Positions 35,682 through 43,901 of a stretch of 64,000 nucleotides of DNA are shown piece by piece. The stretch is from an uncultured Clostridia bacterium (GTDB lineage: Bacteria; Bacillota; Clostridia; Oscillospirales; Ruminococcaceae). Below the pieces are notes generated by a model. The model was not told the origin of the DNA. It worked only from the letters and a program-made list of their open reading frames with translations, and searched no databases. Position 1 is the first letter of the stretch. Each line of letters starts with the position of its first letter. A program made the translations under genes and the position numbers. The stretch is taken from positions 1 through 64,000 of the forward strand of contig CAMVNQ010000015.1 of assembly GCA_947168885.1 (NCBI GenBank), read 5' to 3'.

Positions 35682-36755
35682 TTACGCGACAAGGCTCAGC
35701 CGTGACATAAACTCCCGTTTGCGGTCAATGGACGGGTGAACGTAGCGGTTAAGCGTGATCTCGACCGAGCTGTGACCGAGTATCTCGGAAAGCGCCTTGA
35801 CATCAAATCCGAGCGCGATACAGTTTGTAGCGAAAGCGTGCCTCAGGCTGTGAAAGTGAACTGACGGTAATTTTCCGTTTTTGAGAAGTGTGGCAAAGCG
35901 GTATTGCAGGGTTCGGCATTCCATCGGCATACGCTTGCCGGACATAACATACATATCATCGGCGCTTCTGTGCTGTTCAAGCAGCGGGAGAAGACAGTCC
36001 GGTATCGGAATATCACGCACGGAGCTTGCGCTTTTCGGCTCGGTTATCACGATTTTCGTCCTTTTTGCGCTGTTTCCGGTCTGTATGCGCTGTAACGTGC
36101 GGCGAACGTGTATTGTCTTGCTGTCAAGGTCAATGTCGCCCCATTTCAAGGCGCATAGCTCCCCGATACGCATACCAGTGAACAGCGACAGAACAGCACC
36201 AAAGTGCTTTATATCGTTTTCTGCGGTCGCAAGGCTCACAAGTCGATGCTGATCGTGCTCTGAAAGTACAGCAACATCGGTTTTGGCTGTTTTAGGCATT
36301 TTGAAGCTGTCAAGCGGGTTTCTGATGTTATGCGTCCGCACGGCAAAACGGTAAATTCCTTTCAGCAGCACCACAATATCTGCGATATACCGCGCCGACA
36401 TGCCGATTTTCCGCTTCTTCCCGATAAAAGCATAAACATCATCAGCGGTAAGCAGGCAGCAGCACTTGTCCCCGAACGCCGGAATTATATGTTTTTCGGC
36501 TTTCATTCGGTAGTTGGCAAGTGTCGATTCCTTTAGCTGCGGCTTTACCGTGTCAAGATATTCAAGCGTGATCTCCTTTACCGTCATTTCCGTTATTGAA
36601 TACTCGAGTTTGTCCAAAGCCGACATCTTACTTTTAATTTCTTCCGGCGTTTTTCCGTAAACTGAGCGATACTTCCGCTTTCCGTCGCTGTCTTTGCCAA
36701 AAGAAATACGCGCTTCATAGCGCCCGTCTTTACGTTTATATAAATTTATCGACAT
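35682..36755 (-). CDS. Tyrosine recombinase (inversion enzyme)
   Basis: A 357-residue integrase-family recombinase with N-terminal MSINLYKRKDGRYEARISFG, a core-binding domain, and catalytic Arg in TGMRIGELCALKW, His and Arg in HFHSLRHAFAT, His in LGHSSVEIT and nucleophile Tyr in LNRYVH. GGAGG lies 5 bases before ATG. It is distinct from the element integrase at 25942. Its position inside perfect inverted repeats makes it the likely invertase of this segment. Overlapping divergent promoters probably serve it and the outward promoter. Confidence 0.9.
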   Translation of the reverse strand: MSINLYKRKDGRYEARISFGKDSDGKRKYRSVYGKTPEEIKSKMSALDKLEYSITEMTVKEITLEYLDTVKPQLKESTLANYRMKAEKHIIPAFGDKCCCLLTADDVYAFIGKKRKIGMSARYIADIVVLLKGIYRFAVRTHNIRNPLDSFKMPKTAKTDVAVLSEHDQHRLVSLATAENDIKHFGAVLSLFTGMRIGELCALKWGDIDLDSKTIHVRRTLQRIQTGNSAKRTKIVITEPKSASSVRDIPIPDCLLPLLEQHRSADDMYVMSGKRMPMECRTLQYRFATLLKNGKLPSVHFHSLRHAFATNCIALGFDVKALSEILGHSSVEITLNRYVHPSIDRKREFMSRLSLVA

Positions 36756-36771
36756 ATTTCCTCCAAAAACA

Positions 36772-36800
36772 TTGACTTTTGCACCATAAAATAGTATAAT
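36772..36800 (+). promoter_or_regulatory. Outward consensus promoter inside the invertible segment
   Basis: TTGACT (36772-36777) and TATAAT (36795-36800) are 17 bases apart and read right, antisense into the 3' end of the SLOG gene. After inversion the -10 would map to 35637-35642 reading left, giving a leader of about 170 bases to the surface-protein start at 35461. Confidence 0.8.
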
Positions 36801-36857
36801 AATATCAACAAATAAGGCAGAAAGCCGTTTCGTGAAATGTTCTATTTTGCGAAAAAA

Positions 36858-37325
36858 CTACCCGGAAAACAGGTTTATAACATCAATGCCTTTTTGTTCC
36901 GCAATACGCACGGTCTGTCCCGTTCCGCTTCTCGGATTATTGCAGTAGCAGATACAGCAGTCCGCAAGCTCGACAAGCCGTTCGTTGCGTCGTTTCATAC
37001 ATTCTTTGGTGTAGTGCTTGGACAGCACGATCACGCTGTCTGCCGCTTGCAGTATCTCGTTGTATCGTGCGATCTGAGCCTTATTCCACCTTTTGACATG
37101 CTCCTTCGGTGGACATGGCAGAAGCAGATTCAGTTTTATGTCGCTGTATTCGGCTTTCAGCGCTATGACAGTTTCGGCACAGAGCATATCAAAACCGATA
37201 GCTCCGCCGTTGTAGAAGTCAGTTACGCCGCACTCAATCATATTTATAATAGTATCCCGTAGCCTCTGAACAAGTTCAGGGGTTATTTTTATTATCCGGT
37301 GACCGGTAAAACAGCAGGTTTTCAT
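36858..37325 (-). CDS. SLOG-family protein, paralogue of the one at 3465
   Basis: A 155-residue protein nearly identical in layout to the element A copy: CCFTGHRIIKITPELVQRLR, NGGAIGFDML, LLPCPPKEH and NNPRSGTGQTVRIA. Its stop lies only 3 bases from the right inverted repeat, so the switch segment abuts but does not cut the gene. It is divergent from an XRE regulator as in element A. The antisense reading of the invertible promoter could reduce its expression in the present orientation. Confidence 0.82.
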   Translation of the reverse strand: MKTCCFTGHRIIKITPELVQRLRDTIINMIECGVTDFYNGGAIGFDMLCAETVIALKAEYSDIKLNLLLPCPPKEHVKRWNKAQIARYNEILQAADSVIVLSKHYTKECMKRRNERLVELADCCICYCNNPRSGTGQTVRIAEQKGIDVINLFSG

Positions 37326-37347
37326 ATATCTCACCCTTTTAAGTCAT

Positions 37348-37440
37348 AATAATACAATATTATATTGTACTATTATAGCATAAAACTCTATAAAATACAA
37401 TAATAACTTGTATAATTATTGTATTAAGGGGTTGAGTTTT
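37348..37440. promoter_or_regulatory. Operator region between SLOG and XRE genes of element B
   Basis: An imperfect palindrome TACAATATTATATTGTA (about 37351-37367) and a second dyad TACAATAATA...TATAATTATTGTA (about 37396-37425) flank the start region. The layout matches 3347-3452 in element A, with a different operator sequence. Confidence 0.55.
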
Positions 37441-37758
37441 ATGAACAGGATAAAAGAATTGAGAGAAAGCAAGGGTATGACGCAGGTGCGACTCAGTATC
37501 GAGCTCGAAGTGTCACAGGAGACCGTTAGCGCATACGAAAAGGGAAAGCACTATCCAAGCGTGGATGTACTTATGAAGCTGTCTGAAATTTTTGATGCGA
37601 GTATCGACTACATTTTAGGCTTATCAGATGTGAGGAAGCTCCCGTCGACCGACTATTCGCCGGATGAGATAAATCTTCTTGCCGTTTATCGCTCGCTTCC
37701 GTCAAAGGAGAAGGCTATGGCGCAGGCGTATATGCAAGGTTTGAATGATAATAAATAA
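37441..37758 (+). CDS. XRE-family HTH regulator of element B
   Basis: A 105-residue repressor-like protein. HTH: MTQVRLSIELEVSQETVSAY (about 13-32), then GKHYPSVDVLMKLSEIFDAS and YILGLSD, the hallmark of Cro/CI phage-type regulators. ATG 37441 follows AAGGGG. It is longer than and not closely similar to the XRE protein at 3096 although both face a SLOG gene. It probably governs element B lysogeny-like control. Confidence 0.87.
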   Translation: MNRIKELRESKGMTQVRLSIELEVSQETVSAYEKGKHYPSVDVLMKLSEIFDASIDYILGLSDVRKLPSTDYSPDEINLLAVYRSLPSKEKAMAQAYMQGLNDNK

Positions 37759-37795
37759 AAACTCCGCTGATCTTGACAATTAGCGGAGTTTCGGG
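37759..37795 (+). terminator. Terminator after the element B XRE gene
   Basis: AAACTCCGCT pairs with AGCGGAGTTT around GATCTTGACAATT. Confidence 0.78.
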
Positions 37796-37872
37796 TTATT
37801 CTGTTGTCATTACTATGAGAGTTATTCTTCCGGAAAATACGTTGATGATATAACAGATGTGCGCCTGATTTG

Positions 37873-37892
37873 GGTCGTTATTTGGTCGTTAT
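37873..37892 (+). repeat. Integrase arm-type direct repeats, right end of element B
   Basis: GGTCGTTAT occurs at 37873-37881 and 37884-37892, the same 11-base period as the left-end pair. Confidence 0.65.
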
Positions 37893-38008
37893 TTTTACAA
37901 AAGTTTGCTTCAAGTGACCACAAGCTGCTAAATGTACAGTGCCGCAAAGCCGCATTATACCGCACTTTTCTTGAAATTGCCAAAAGACGCAAAAAGCTCG
38001 AAGGTCAA

Positions 38009-38031
38009 TTCAAGTCCAGTAACAGGAGCCA
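38009..38031 (+). repeat. att repeat: 23-bp third copy of the tRNA-Asn 3' end
   Basis: The 23 bases TTCAAGTCCAGTAACAGGAG plus CCA match the T loop to CCA of the tRNA. Upstream (AAGGTCAA) the match is lost. It marks the right end of element B and the likely original tRNA/chromosome junction. Confidence 0.85.
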
Positions 38032-38037
38032 AGACAG

Positions 38038-38072
38038 ACAAATCCGAACCATAACGGCTCGGATTTGTTTAT
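38038..38072 (+). terminator. Terminator after the third att copy
   Basis: ACAAATCCGA pairs with TCGGATTTGT, followed by TTATTTTC. This may be the original tRNA-Asn terminator. Confidence 0.7.
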
Positions 38073-38298
38073 TTTCTATTCGGGAAAACCGTACTTCGGA
38101 ATAGTTATAAGAATTATTGATTAATAAATTATGTGCTGGCTTTAAGTATTAGCCAACACCTGCTTTTATTACTAATTCAATGATTAAAATGTTGGAATTG
38201 CGCCGTAAAATCCCTTCAAATATTCTTTTACTACCTTTTATCAAAGCTTACGTCATAAGATCGCTATTTCAAAAGTGGATTTAAAAATGAATAAAATC

Positions 38299-38327
38299 TT
38301 TACAAATTCGATTTTATGTGTTATAAT
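38299..38327 (+). promoter_or_regulatory. Promoter of the membrane-protein gene at 38418
   Basis: TTTACA (38299-38304) and TATAAT (38322-38327) are 17 bases apart. The preceding interval from 38073 shows no gene. Confidence 0.65.
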
Positions 38328-38417
38328 ACCTGTAAGAAATATCATGTTTGAACATGACATTGATATTAGAATTCTAATGGTAAATATAAACTATATGATA
38401 GCAAAGGTGGTAACCAT

Positions 38418-39065
38418 ATGTCAGAACATGAAGCAAATTTAGAGTATCAGCAACCTGAGCAACATATGGATGAGCATACAATAGAAGAACAATCTATATC
38501 AGCAGAACCAACAGCCCAACCTCAACAAGAGAATTTGACATTAGAACCAGTTTTCCCGTCAGCACAGCTTTTGCTCAGCTGTGCTAAAGATGAATACACA
38601 AAAGAAAGGGAAAGAACACAATTTCTTGATAATAAGGCATCTTTCTTTATGTCTGCTATTATCCTTGTTGCAACGATTTTTGTTCCGTTTATTCCTTTTG
38701 ATAAGGTATACGAATCTATCACAACTGGCTCAGAACTTCAAAAGGCGATAACATACATTGCCGGAACTCTTGTGTTTGTTTCATTTGTAATTCTTGTAAT
38801 AGCATTTAAGAAGCTTTATGGTGCTTATAAAATCCAAGAATATGAGCGATTCAACATTGAGAATTTGGCTGATATCGGGATTCTTAAAACTGAAAAAAAT
38901 GCTATGGAAAAGGCTTTATGCGAGAATTATAAAAATACGATAGAAAAGAATATAAGAAAGAACGATTCTAAAGCGGAGAAGGTATCTAGTGGTATTGGTA
39001 AATGTGCCATTGGATTTCTGTTATTGGCAATCTCTGCGATTTTGCTTAAAATCTTCATAGGGTAG
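38418..39065 (+). CDS. Three-helix membrane protein, SLATT/Pycsar-effector-like
   Basis: A 215-residue protein. A glutamine-rich soluble N-terminus (1-55) is followed by ERTQFLDNKASFFMSAIILVA and two hydrophobic helices (about 73-95 and 110-135), an amphipathic region and a final helix (IGFLLLAISAILLKIFI). The helix pair after a conserved-looking DNKAS recalls SLATT and Pycsar transmembrane effectors, which depolarise membranes in phage defence. No cyclase gene is adjacent, so the assignment is weak. Confidence 0.5.
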   Translation: MSEHEANLEYQQPEQHMDEHTIEEQSISAEPTAQPQQENLTLEPVFPSAQLLLSCAKDEYTKERERTQFLDNKASFFMSAIILVATIFVPFIPFDKVYESITTGSELQKAITYIAGTLVFVSFVILVIAFKKLYGAYKIQEYERFNIENLADIGILKTEKNAMEKALCENYKNTIEKNIRKNDSKAEKVSSGIGKCAIGFLLLAISAILLKIFIG

Positions 39066-39095
39066 AAAGAGATTATGTTAAAAGAGGTGATAAGA

Positions 39096-39320
39096 ATGGA
39101 TGACAATGACTTAAGAACTCAAGCACAGCAAGCAGTGGCACAAATTGCCGCGGCTAGAAAAGAACAACAGAAAAATACCAAGCCGGATTTACGTCCATCA
39201 GTTCCGAGTACATATGGGCTTAATGGAACCACAAATTTAAGAGATTCAATGTCGTTAAACGAGGGCGTGGACTTTGAAAATGGAGTCAATTTCGCTGAGA
39301 ATAATGGTGATACACTATAA
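39096..39320 (+). CDS. Small hypothetical protein
   Basis: A 74-residue hydrophilic protein starting MDDNDLRTQAQQAVAQIAAA. ATG 39096 is chosen because AAGAGGTG lies just before it; an in-frame ATG at 39075 is an alternative. It follows the membrane protein by 30 bases and probably shares its transcript. Not recognised. Confidence 0.5.
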   Translation: MDDNDLRTQAQQAVAQIAAARKEQQKNTKPDLRPSVPSTYGLNGTTNLRDSMSLNEGVDFENGVNFAENNGDTL

Positions 39321-39493
39321 GCATTTGGAGAAAAATGAGATGTGACATATAGCTTTTTGCAAACATGTTTATATTTGAGAGAGAGCACAGATGATAATTC
39401 GGAATGATATTAGATCATTTCGGAAATTGGGGTTAGCTTTAGAATAAAAAACACAGCATAAAGCGGTGAAAGAATAATCTTTAGATACAAAAT

Positions 39494-39525
39494 CGCACCA
39501 TTCGGCGTAACAACCGAATGGTGCG
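39494..39525. terminator. Bidirectional terminator before the flavoprotein gene end
   Basis: CGCACCATTCGG pairs exactly with CCGAATGGTGCG around CGTAACAA, directly past the 3' end of the leftward gene. The preceding interval from 39321 shows nothing else. Confidence 0.8.
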
Positions 39526-39534
39526 TGTTCTTTA

Positions 39535-40557
39535 TTATCCCATTTTGAACGACTCGGCCATATTCGTGACAAAATGCCATTGCCGTTCCATATAGGTTTT
39601 CAGCATTTTAGTCCGATCCCGGTAATCAGCAAGAACGCTGTCAGGCGCATCAAAATGCTCTGTTATCGCTAAAGCGGCGGTATTTCCGCTTTCCATTCCT
39701 GCGGAAATACCCTCGCCCATAGGGTTCAGGAAGCCCGCGACTTCTCCCGCGAATAACAGCCGACCAGTGCCGTAGTCTATATTGCACCCCGTCTGAATAT
39801 GCGGCATGAGCCACTTTTCCTCCTTCACGCTTTTGTCTACGGTAAGAGCATGACGATCCTGCATATAGCGAATAAAGCTGTCATAATAGTATGCGATCAT
39901 GCTCGTATCCTTAACTGCGACACCCAGCACGAGCATATCGTCCTTCACATTGAACCAAGCGTCATATTCGGACAGCTCCGGCTGGAGGTAAGCGTAGAAA
40001 TAGTGCGGATCGAGGTCAATTTTTCCGTAATTGAAGGTCTGATATGTAGTAATGAATTTCGGAGATGTGTTCAGCACCGACCTTTTAATCACAGATGTAA
40101 CGCCCTCGCAGTCAATAACATATCTCGCCTGTTCGTTGTAGGTCTTGTCGGAATGAAGTTTAAGCTCGATATAGCTGCTTTTCTGCTCACAGGATATTGC
40201 CGAAGTCTCATCACGAAGCTCAACACCCGCTTCGACCGCATTTTCGGTCAGCCAGTTATCGAACAAACTTCGCCAGATGTTGACACCTTCCTGCTCAAAA
40301 GCGTATTCCTTGCCCTTATCATCGGTAAATATCATGCCGCGGTTATCAGTCGGAATACACATCGCAGAGCGCGGAATCTCTTTTCCGAAATACCGTCTCA
40401 CCAAGTCCATGGACCTTTTTATCAGTACACCCGAACACGACTTATACCGCGGCAGCTTCATATGCTCGACGAGCAAAACCTTCAAGTGGCTGTCGGCGAG
40501 CGTCTTTGCCGCTGTCGAGCCTGTCGGTCCCGCGCCGACAACTATAACATCATACAT
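39535..40557 (-). CDS. Geranylgeranyl-reductase-family FAD oxidoreductase
   Basis: A 340-residue flavoprotein. The FAD-binding dinucleotide fold is DVIVVGAGPTGSTAAKTLA at the N-terminus, then LPRYKSCSGVL (the PxxxCxG motif of this family) and a second FAD motif LLFAGEVAGFLNPMGEGISA (about 268-287). Relatives reduce isoprenoid chains or act in lipid or cofactor synthesis. The gene stands alone, with a terminator downstream, and reads left like the cluster next to it. Confidence 0.85.
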   Translation of the reverse strand: MYDVIVVGAGPTGSTAAKTLADSHLKVLLVEHMKLPRYKSCSGVLIKRSMDLVRRYFGKEIPRSAMCIPTDNRGMIFTDDKGKEYAFEQEGVNIWRSLFDNWLTENAVEAGVELRDETSAISCEQKSSYIELKLHSDKTYNEQARYVIDCEGVTSVIKRSVLNTSPKFITTYQTFNYGKIDLDPHYFYAYLQPELSEYDAWFNVKDDMLVLGVAVKDTSMIAYYYDSFIRYMQDRHALTVDKSVKEEKWLMPHIQTGCNIDYGTGRLLFAGEVAGFLNPMGEGISAGMESGNTAALAITEHFDAPDSVLADYRDRTKMLKTYMERQWHFVTNMAESFKMG

Positions 40558-40602
40558 CTGTTGTCCTCGAATTATTAATACTACAGCATAGTGTAGAGTT
40601 AA

Positions 40603-41256
40603 TTATCCCTTTACATCCAAACTATTCTTTACGAGCTTATCACCGCTTTTCACAAGTGTACTGTCAACAGACTCTCGGGTGACGTTATTCAGAGCTCCGG
40701 CGGGCAGCTTCTTTCCGAGCTCCCAAGTCGGATCAGCTTCTTTGCAGGCATCGTAAAGCGCCTGTCTGTACTGCCGTTCATATTGCCCGAGCGTCCAAGT
40801 GCCTTTCAGCCTGTCTTTGATCGGAACACTAAGCTGATAATCTCTGAATACTTCAGAGCGCCTTGTGGTATCGCCGTTCGCAACGCCGTTTTCCTGCATA
40901 AAGTGGCGTTTGGTCTCGTCAAACATCTTCTGACGGGCGCTTTCGGAAACATCTATGATCTGATGACGTTCGGATTCCGGTATTCCCGTAGCGTCCATTC
41001 CGGCGACACCAAAGGCATTGAGCAGATTACCGTCCTTATCGAATGATGACATAAGGTTCTTGATAGCCTGCGGATTGGTGTATCCGACAGCGCCGCCCTT
41101 CATAGAGCTTGTCATCATATTCATAGCAGCCTTGTATTGCTTGCTGTTGGTGTCAATTCCGGCGCTTTTAAGCATTTGCTTGCCTTTTTTGCTGTTTATC
41201 GGCGATCCGAGCATCTGATTTATAATGTCGCTTGAGTTTCTTATCATCAATGACAT
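40603..41256 (-). CDS. Uncharacterised protein, last gene of the 40.6-46.0 kb cluster
   Basis: A 217-residue soluble protein starting MSLMIRNSSDIINQMLGSPI, with a C-terminal half rich in charged helices (GTWTLGQYERQYRQALYDAC). It may belong to the DUF3879-type group. The start was chosen at 41256, where AAAGGGAGG lies upstream. It follows the previous gene by 28 bases. No catalytic motif or signal peptide is seen. Confidence 0.55.
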   Translation of the reverse strand: MSLMIRNSSDIINQMLGSPINSKKGKQMLKSAGIDTNSKQYKAAMNMMTSSMKGGAVGYTNPQAIKNLMSSFDKDGNLLNAFGVAGMDATGIPESERHQIIDVSESARQKMFDETKRHFMQENGVANGDTTRRSEVFRDYQLSVPIKDRLKGTWTLGQYERQYRQALYDACKEADPTWELGKKLPAGALNNVTRESVDSTLVKSGDKLVKNSLDVKG

Positions 41257-41284
41257 AAGATTTCCTCCCTTTATATCATCCAAG

Positions 41285-42376
41285 TTATATAAAAGTAGTC
41301 ATAACCTTCTTTCCCGACGACACGCCAAGATCGTTGACATAATCATCTATCCAGTCCGTGTCACCGTTCCCGTAGCTGTTTTTCTGCCCGATGTCGTGAA
41401 GCCCGGTAGAATTGAACTTTATGGAAAGATCCATTTTCAGAGAGCTGTCGGAATAACCGTACTCAGCTGCATGGTCGATATAGCTGTGCAGCAGCTTTGT
41501 GTGTGATTCAACGGTAAATCCGTCTGTTGGATTGGCTTTTGCGTATTCGTGCAGCATTTCCTTTACGCTTCTGTTATCCGGCGTTATAAAATCATTGCCG
41601 TTTTGAGTACATTCCGCGAGATTCACGCCGATAAGCTCCTTTACAAGCTCGTTGGAATACCGGAGCGTCTGACCCTCCTTGAATATCTGAGAGTTGTTCT
41701 CCCAAGTACCGCAAAGCCGGATATGGTCATACAGGTTCTTGCCGTTCTGCCCCTTGTTGAGCACATTTTCAATTTCGGCGGCTTTTCCTTTGTCGGAGCC
41801 GTCAACGGTTATCCTGTTCGTGTACGCGTCAACGGTAAATGTGTAATTCTCGTTGTCGGAGATCGTGATACCGCTTTCCGAAAGGATATTCCCGATCTGA
41901 CGATTTATCATCTGTCGGTCAAAGCTGTTTTTGTCAAGCTCGCTCAGATACGCGCCGTTCGAGATGTATTCCGATGATTGATAATCATACCTTGCTCCGT
42001 TTATGCGGGTGCTTGCGTATGATATATTCTTTCCGGCTCTGTCATTTACCGCGATGATCTCATTTCCGGCATTTTCCAACCGTGCCTTGTTTTCGGCTTT
42101 GGCTGCATCAAAAGCGGCAGTCACATCTGCAAGCGTCGCCTTCGGTACTTCCGCAGCCGCTTTTTTGATCTGAGGTTTCCCGTATATTATCGCCTTTGAA
42201 ATTTTCGCTTTTGCGGCATCAGGCAGATCGGACTGCCAAGCAAAACCGTCCGCCTTTTTCACAGACTTTCCTTTTCCTGGTTTTACAGAAAGCATTTTAG
42301 ACATCAAGGCGGAGCCGTACGGTATTTTAATAAATGAACTGTTCGGATACATTCTTCTGATGTTCAAAGCAAACAC
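41285..42376 (-). CDS. DUF4885-like uncharacterised protein
   Basis: A 363-residue protein beginning MFALNIRRMYPNSSFIKIPY, with ISYASTRINGARYDYQSSEY, TVDAYTNRITVDGSDKGKAA and a late LSIKFNSTGLHDIG. The pattern recalls DUF4885 from Firmicutes. It has no signal peptide or membrane helix. It lies 6 bases after the upstream gene. Function unknown; the shared Ser/Asn/Tyr-rich start with neighbours may be an export signal. Confidence 0.6.
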   Translation of the reverse strand: MFALNIRRMYPNSSFIKIPYGSALMSKMLSVKPGKGKSVKKADGFAWQSDLPDAAKAKISKAIIYGKPQIKKAAAEVPKATLADVTAAFDAAKAENKARLENAGNEIIAVNDRAGKNISYASTRINGARYDYQSSEYISNGAYLSELDKNSFDRQMINRQIGNILSESGITISDNENYTFTVDAYTNRITVDGSDKGKAAEIENVLNKGQNGKNLYDHIRLCGTWENNSQIFKEGQTLRYSNELVKELIGVNLAECTQNGNDFITPDNRSVKEMLHEYAKANPTDGFTVESHTKLLHSYIDHAAEYGYSDSSLKMDLSIKFNSTGLHDIGQKNSYGNGDTDWIDDYVNDLGVSSGKKVMTTFI

Positions 42377-42382
42377 CCCCGT

Positions 42383-43198
42383 TTACGCCGAATATCCTAT
42401 CTTATCGCCTTTCTGTGCTACTTCGGCTGGAACCTTGTTCCAGTCTATATTTTTCATATTGCGGAAAAGCTCGTCGATAGTCTTTGCGTTGACAGGCGCG
42501 CGCTGAACCATTGTCGGCTCGATCTTTTCAAGATTTTTAGTGCGGACTGTCTCACCGGGAGCCGGACGCTTCTTCTGCTCATCAATGACCTTCTGCATTT
42601 TAGCTTTGTACTCAGCTACGGTTTGACGCGGACGTTCGGTCTTTTGGGCTTCTTTCTTGTCCTCGGCACGCTTTTCCTCGATCTGCTTCTGCATCTGCTC
42701 GTTGCGGTCAGCAGTGGACTTTTCAAGCTCCGCAAACATCGAGGTAATGCCCTTATCGTCGAACGATACGCTCACGCTGTTGAGTGAAACATCCTTGCCA
42801 AAATTGCGCTCATAACCGAACTGCTCGCAGATCTGCTTTGACATATTGACAGCGGTATCAACGTGCTTCATCTGCTTTGCCGCAAAATTCTCGTCGTCAG
42901 CCATTTTTTCAAGCTCCTCACTTGAAAATACTACCGAGAACTCCTTCGAACTCTGCTTCATAAGACCTTTCAAATCATCGCCCGCGTCTGCAATAACGAA
43001 ATCGTAGTCGCCATAATCCTTGCGTAGCTTGTCGAGATACTTCTGCGCCTTATCGGACAGCTTGTATTCGCTCGACTTAACCTCGGCGGCGGTGCTGTTC
43101 TTTGCAGCTTCGGCCTTTTTCGTTGTGTCGGTCTTTTTGTTGTTTCCAACAGCGTACTTTCCGTAGTTGCTGTTAGTCAGTCCGTGTATTCCTACCAT
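42383..43198 (-). CDS. DUF6033-like uncharacterised protein
   Basis: A 271-residue protein starting MVGIHGLTNSNYGKYAVGNN, followed by a lysine/alanine linker, then YKLSDKAQKYLDKLRKDYGD and DFVIADAGDDLKGLMKQSSK. The C-terminal third is a charged coiled coil. This arrangement fits the DUF6033 family found in gut Firmicutes. GGAGG precedes ATG. It is part of the leftward cluster and its role is unknown. Confidence 0.6.
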   Translation of the reverse strand: MVGIHGLTNSNYGKYAVGNNKKTDTTKKAEAAKNSTAAEVKSSEYKLSDKAQKYLDKLRKDYGDYDFVIADAGDDLKGLMKQSSKEFSVVFSSEELEKMADDENFAAKQMKHVDTAVNMSKQICEQFGYERNFGKDVSLNSVSVSFDDKGITSMFAELEKSTADRNEQMQKQIEEKRAEDKKEAQKTERPRQTVAEYKAKMQKVIDEQKKRPAPGETVRTKNLEKIEPTMVQRAPVNAKTIDELFRNMKNIDWNKVPAEVAQKGDKIGYSA

Positions 43199-43233
43199 AA
43201 TGTATTCCTCCTTGCTTTACATTGTTTTATGAC

Positions 43234-43875
43234 TTATCCTGTTATGTCGAGGACAGCGCCCGTATCACCGCTTGAAACAGCTATTGACGATGTTTCGGCA
43301 GTAGCCGGAGCGTCAATCTCTACGATCGCATCACGCTGGGCGGCATATAATGCCTGAGCCGTGGGATTCATATTTTCAACCCATGCATTGCTTTCCTCAT
43401 TCAGCTTGTTCTGCTTTTCCTGATACTCCCGTTCTTCGTCCTCGTCCCATTCGGACTTGTGCTTTTTACGTTCAGCATTCTGTGCCATCATCTGCGCTGT
43501 TTTGGCGAACTGGTACATATCCTTGTCGTATTCCATAAGCCTGCGTTCGTCACCCGGCGGGACAATATCGCCCTTTGCCATATTGCGATAAACGGTCATT
43601 GCCTTTGCCTGATCCTCGGCGTGCTTTTTCTCAGCTTCCGCATTAGCCTTTGATGTAGCCATCTGAGACTGCATCATATAAGCGTCATTAAAAGCCTTTT
43701 TGTCCTTGATCATCTGCTCTTTGGCAGCGTCCGTGAGCATATACTGCTCCCCGTCATCGCCTTGAATAAGGTTAGCTTGCTTATCCTTCGGAACTTCCTG
43801 TCCCTTTTGAAGCTTCACGGCTTCGTAGCTATGAACATACGGTGATATGTTGAATGATACACCTGTCATATCCAC
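43234..43875 (-). CDS. Uncharacterised coiled-coil protein of the cluster
   Basis: A 213-residue protein starting MDMTGVSFNISPYVHSYEAV, with YMLTDAAKEQMIKDKKAFND and a long acidic/lysine coiled coil, ending in a Ser/Thr-rich tail. It has no signal peptide. AAGGAGG precedes ATG. Not recognised beyond resemblance in style to its neighbours. Confidence 0.6.
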   Translation of the reverse strand: MDMTGVSFNISPYVHSYEAVKLQKGQEVPKDKQANLIQGDDGEQYMLTDAAKEQMIKDKKAFNDAYMMQSQMATSKANAEAEKKHAEDQAKAMTVYRNMAKGDIVPPGDERRLMEYDKDMYQFAKTAQMMAQNAERKKHKSEWDEDEEREYQEKQNKLNEESNAWVENMNPTAQALYAAQRDAIVEIDAPATAETSSIAVSSGDTGAVLDITG

Positions 43876-43901
43876 ACCTCCTTGTTATTTATACGGTTGT
43901 A

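Larger units (their letters stand above)
35583..36854. mobile_element. Invertible segment bounded by perfect 27-bp inverted repeats
   Basis: The 27 bases at 35583-35609 (starting TTTCGCAAAATAGAAC) are the exact reverse complement of 36828-36854. Between them lie one tyrosine recombinase gene, exactly centred with 72-bp margins on both sides, and a consensus promoter facing right. Inversion would point that promoter at the surface-protein gene. The structure fits a self-contained phase-variation switch. The margin after the recombinase contains a GCCGT/ACGGC hairpin that may insulate it. Confidence 0.85.
25842..38031. mobile_element. Element B: integrase-bearing tRNA-Asn element
   Basis: The element lies between the 55-bp tRNA repeat (25787-25841) and its last 23 bases at 38009-38031. 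Pairs of GGTCGTTAT repeats 11 bases apart occur just inside both ends. It encodes a tyrosine integrase by the left end, a MobV relaxase, a DUF3987-type protein, a surface protein with an invertible promoter segment, and an XRE/SLOG pair. It looks like a mobilisable element of 12.2 kb. Confidence 0.8.
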
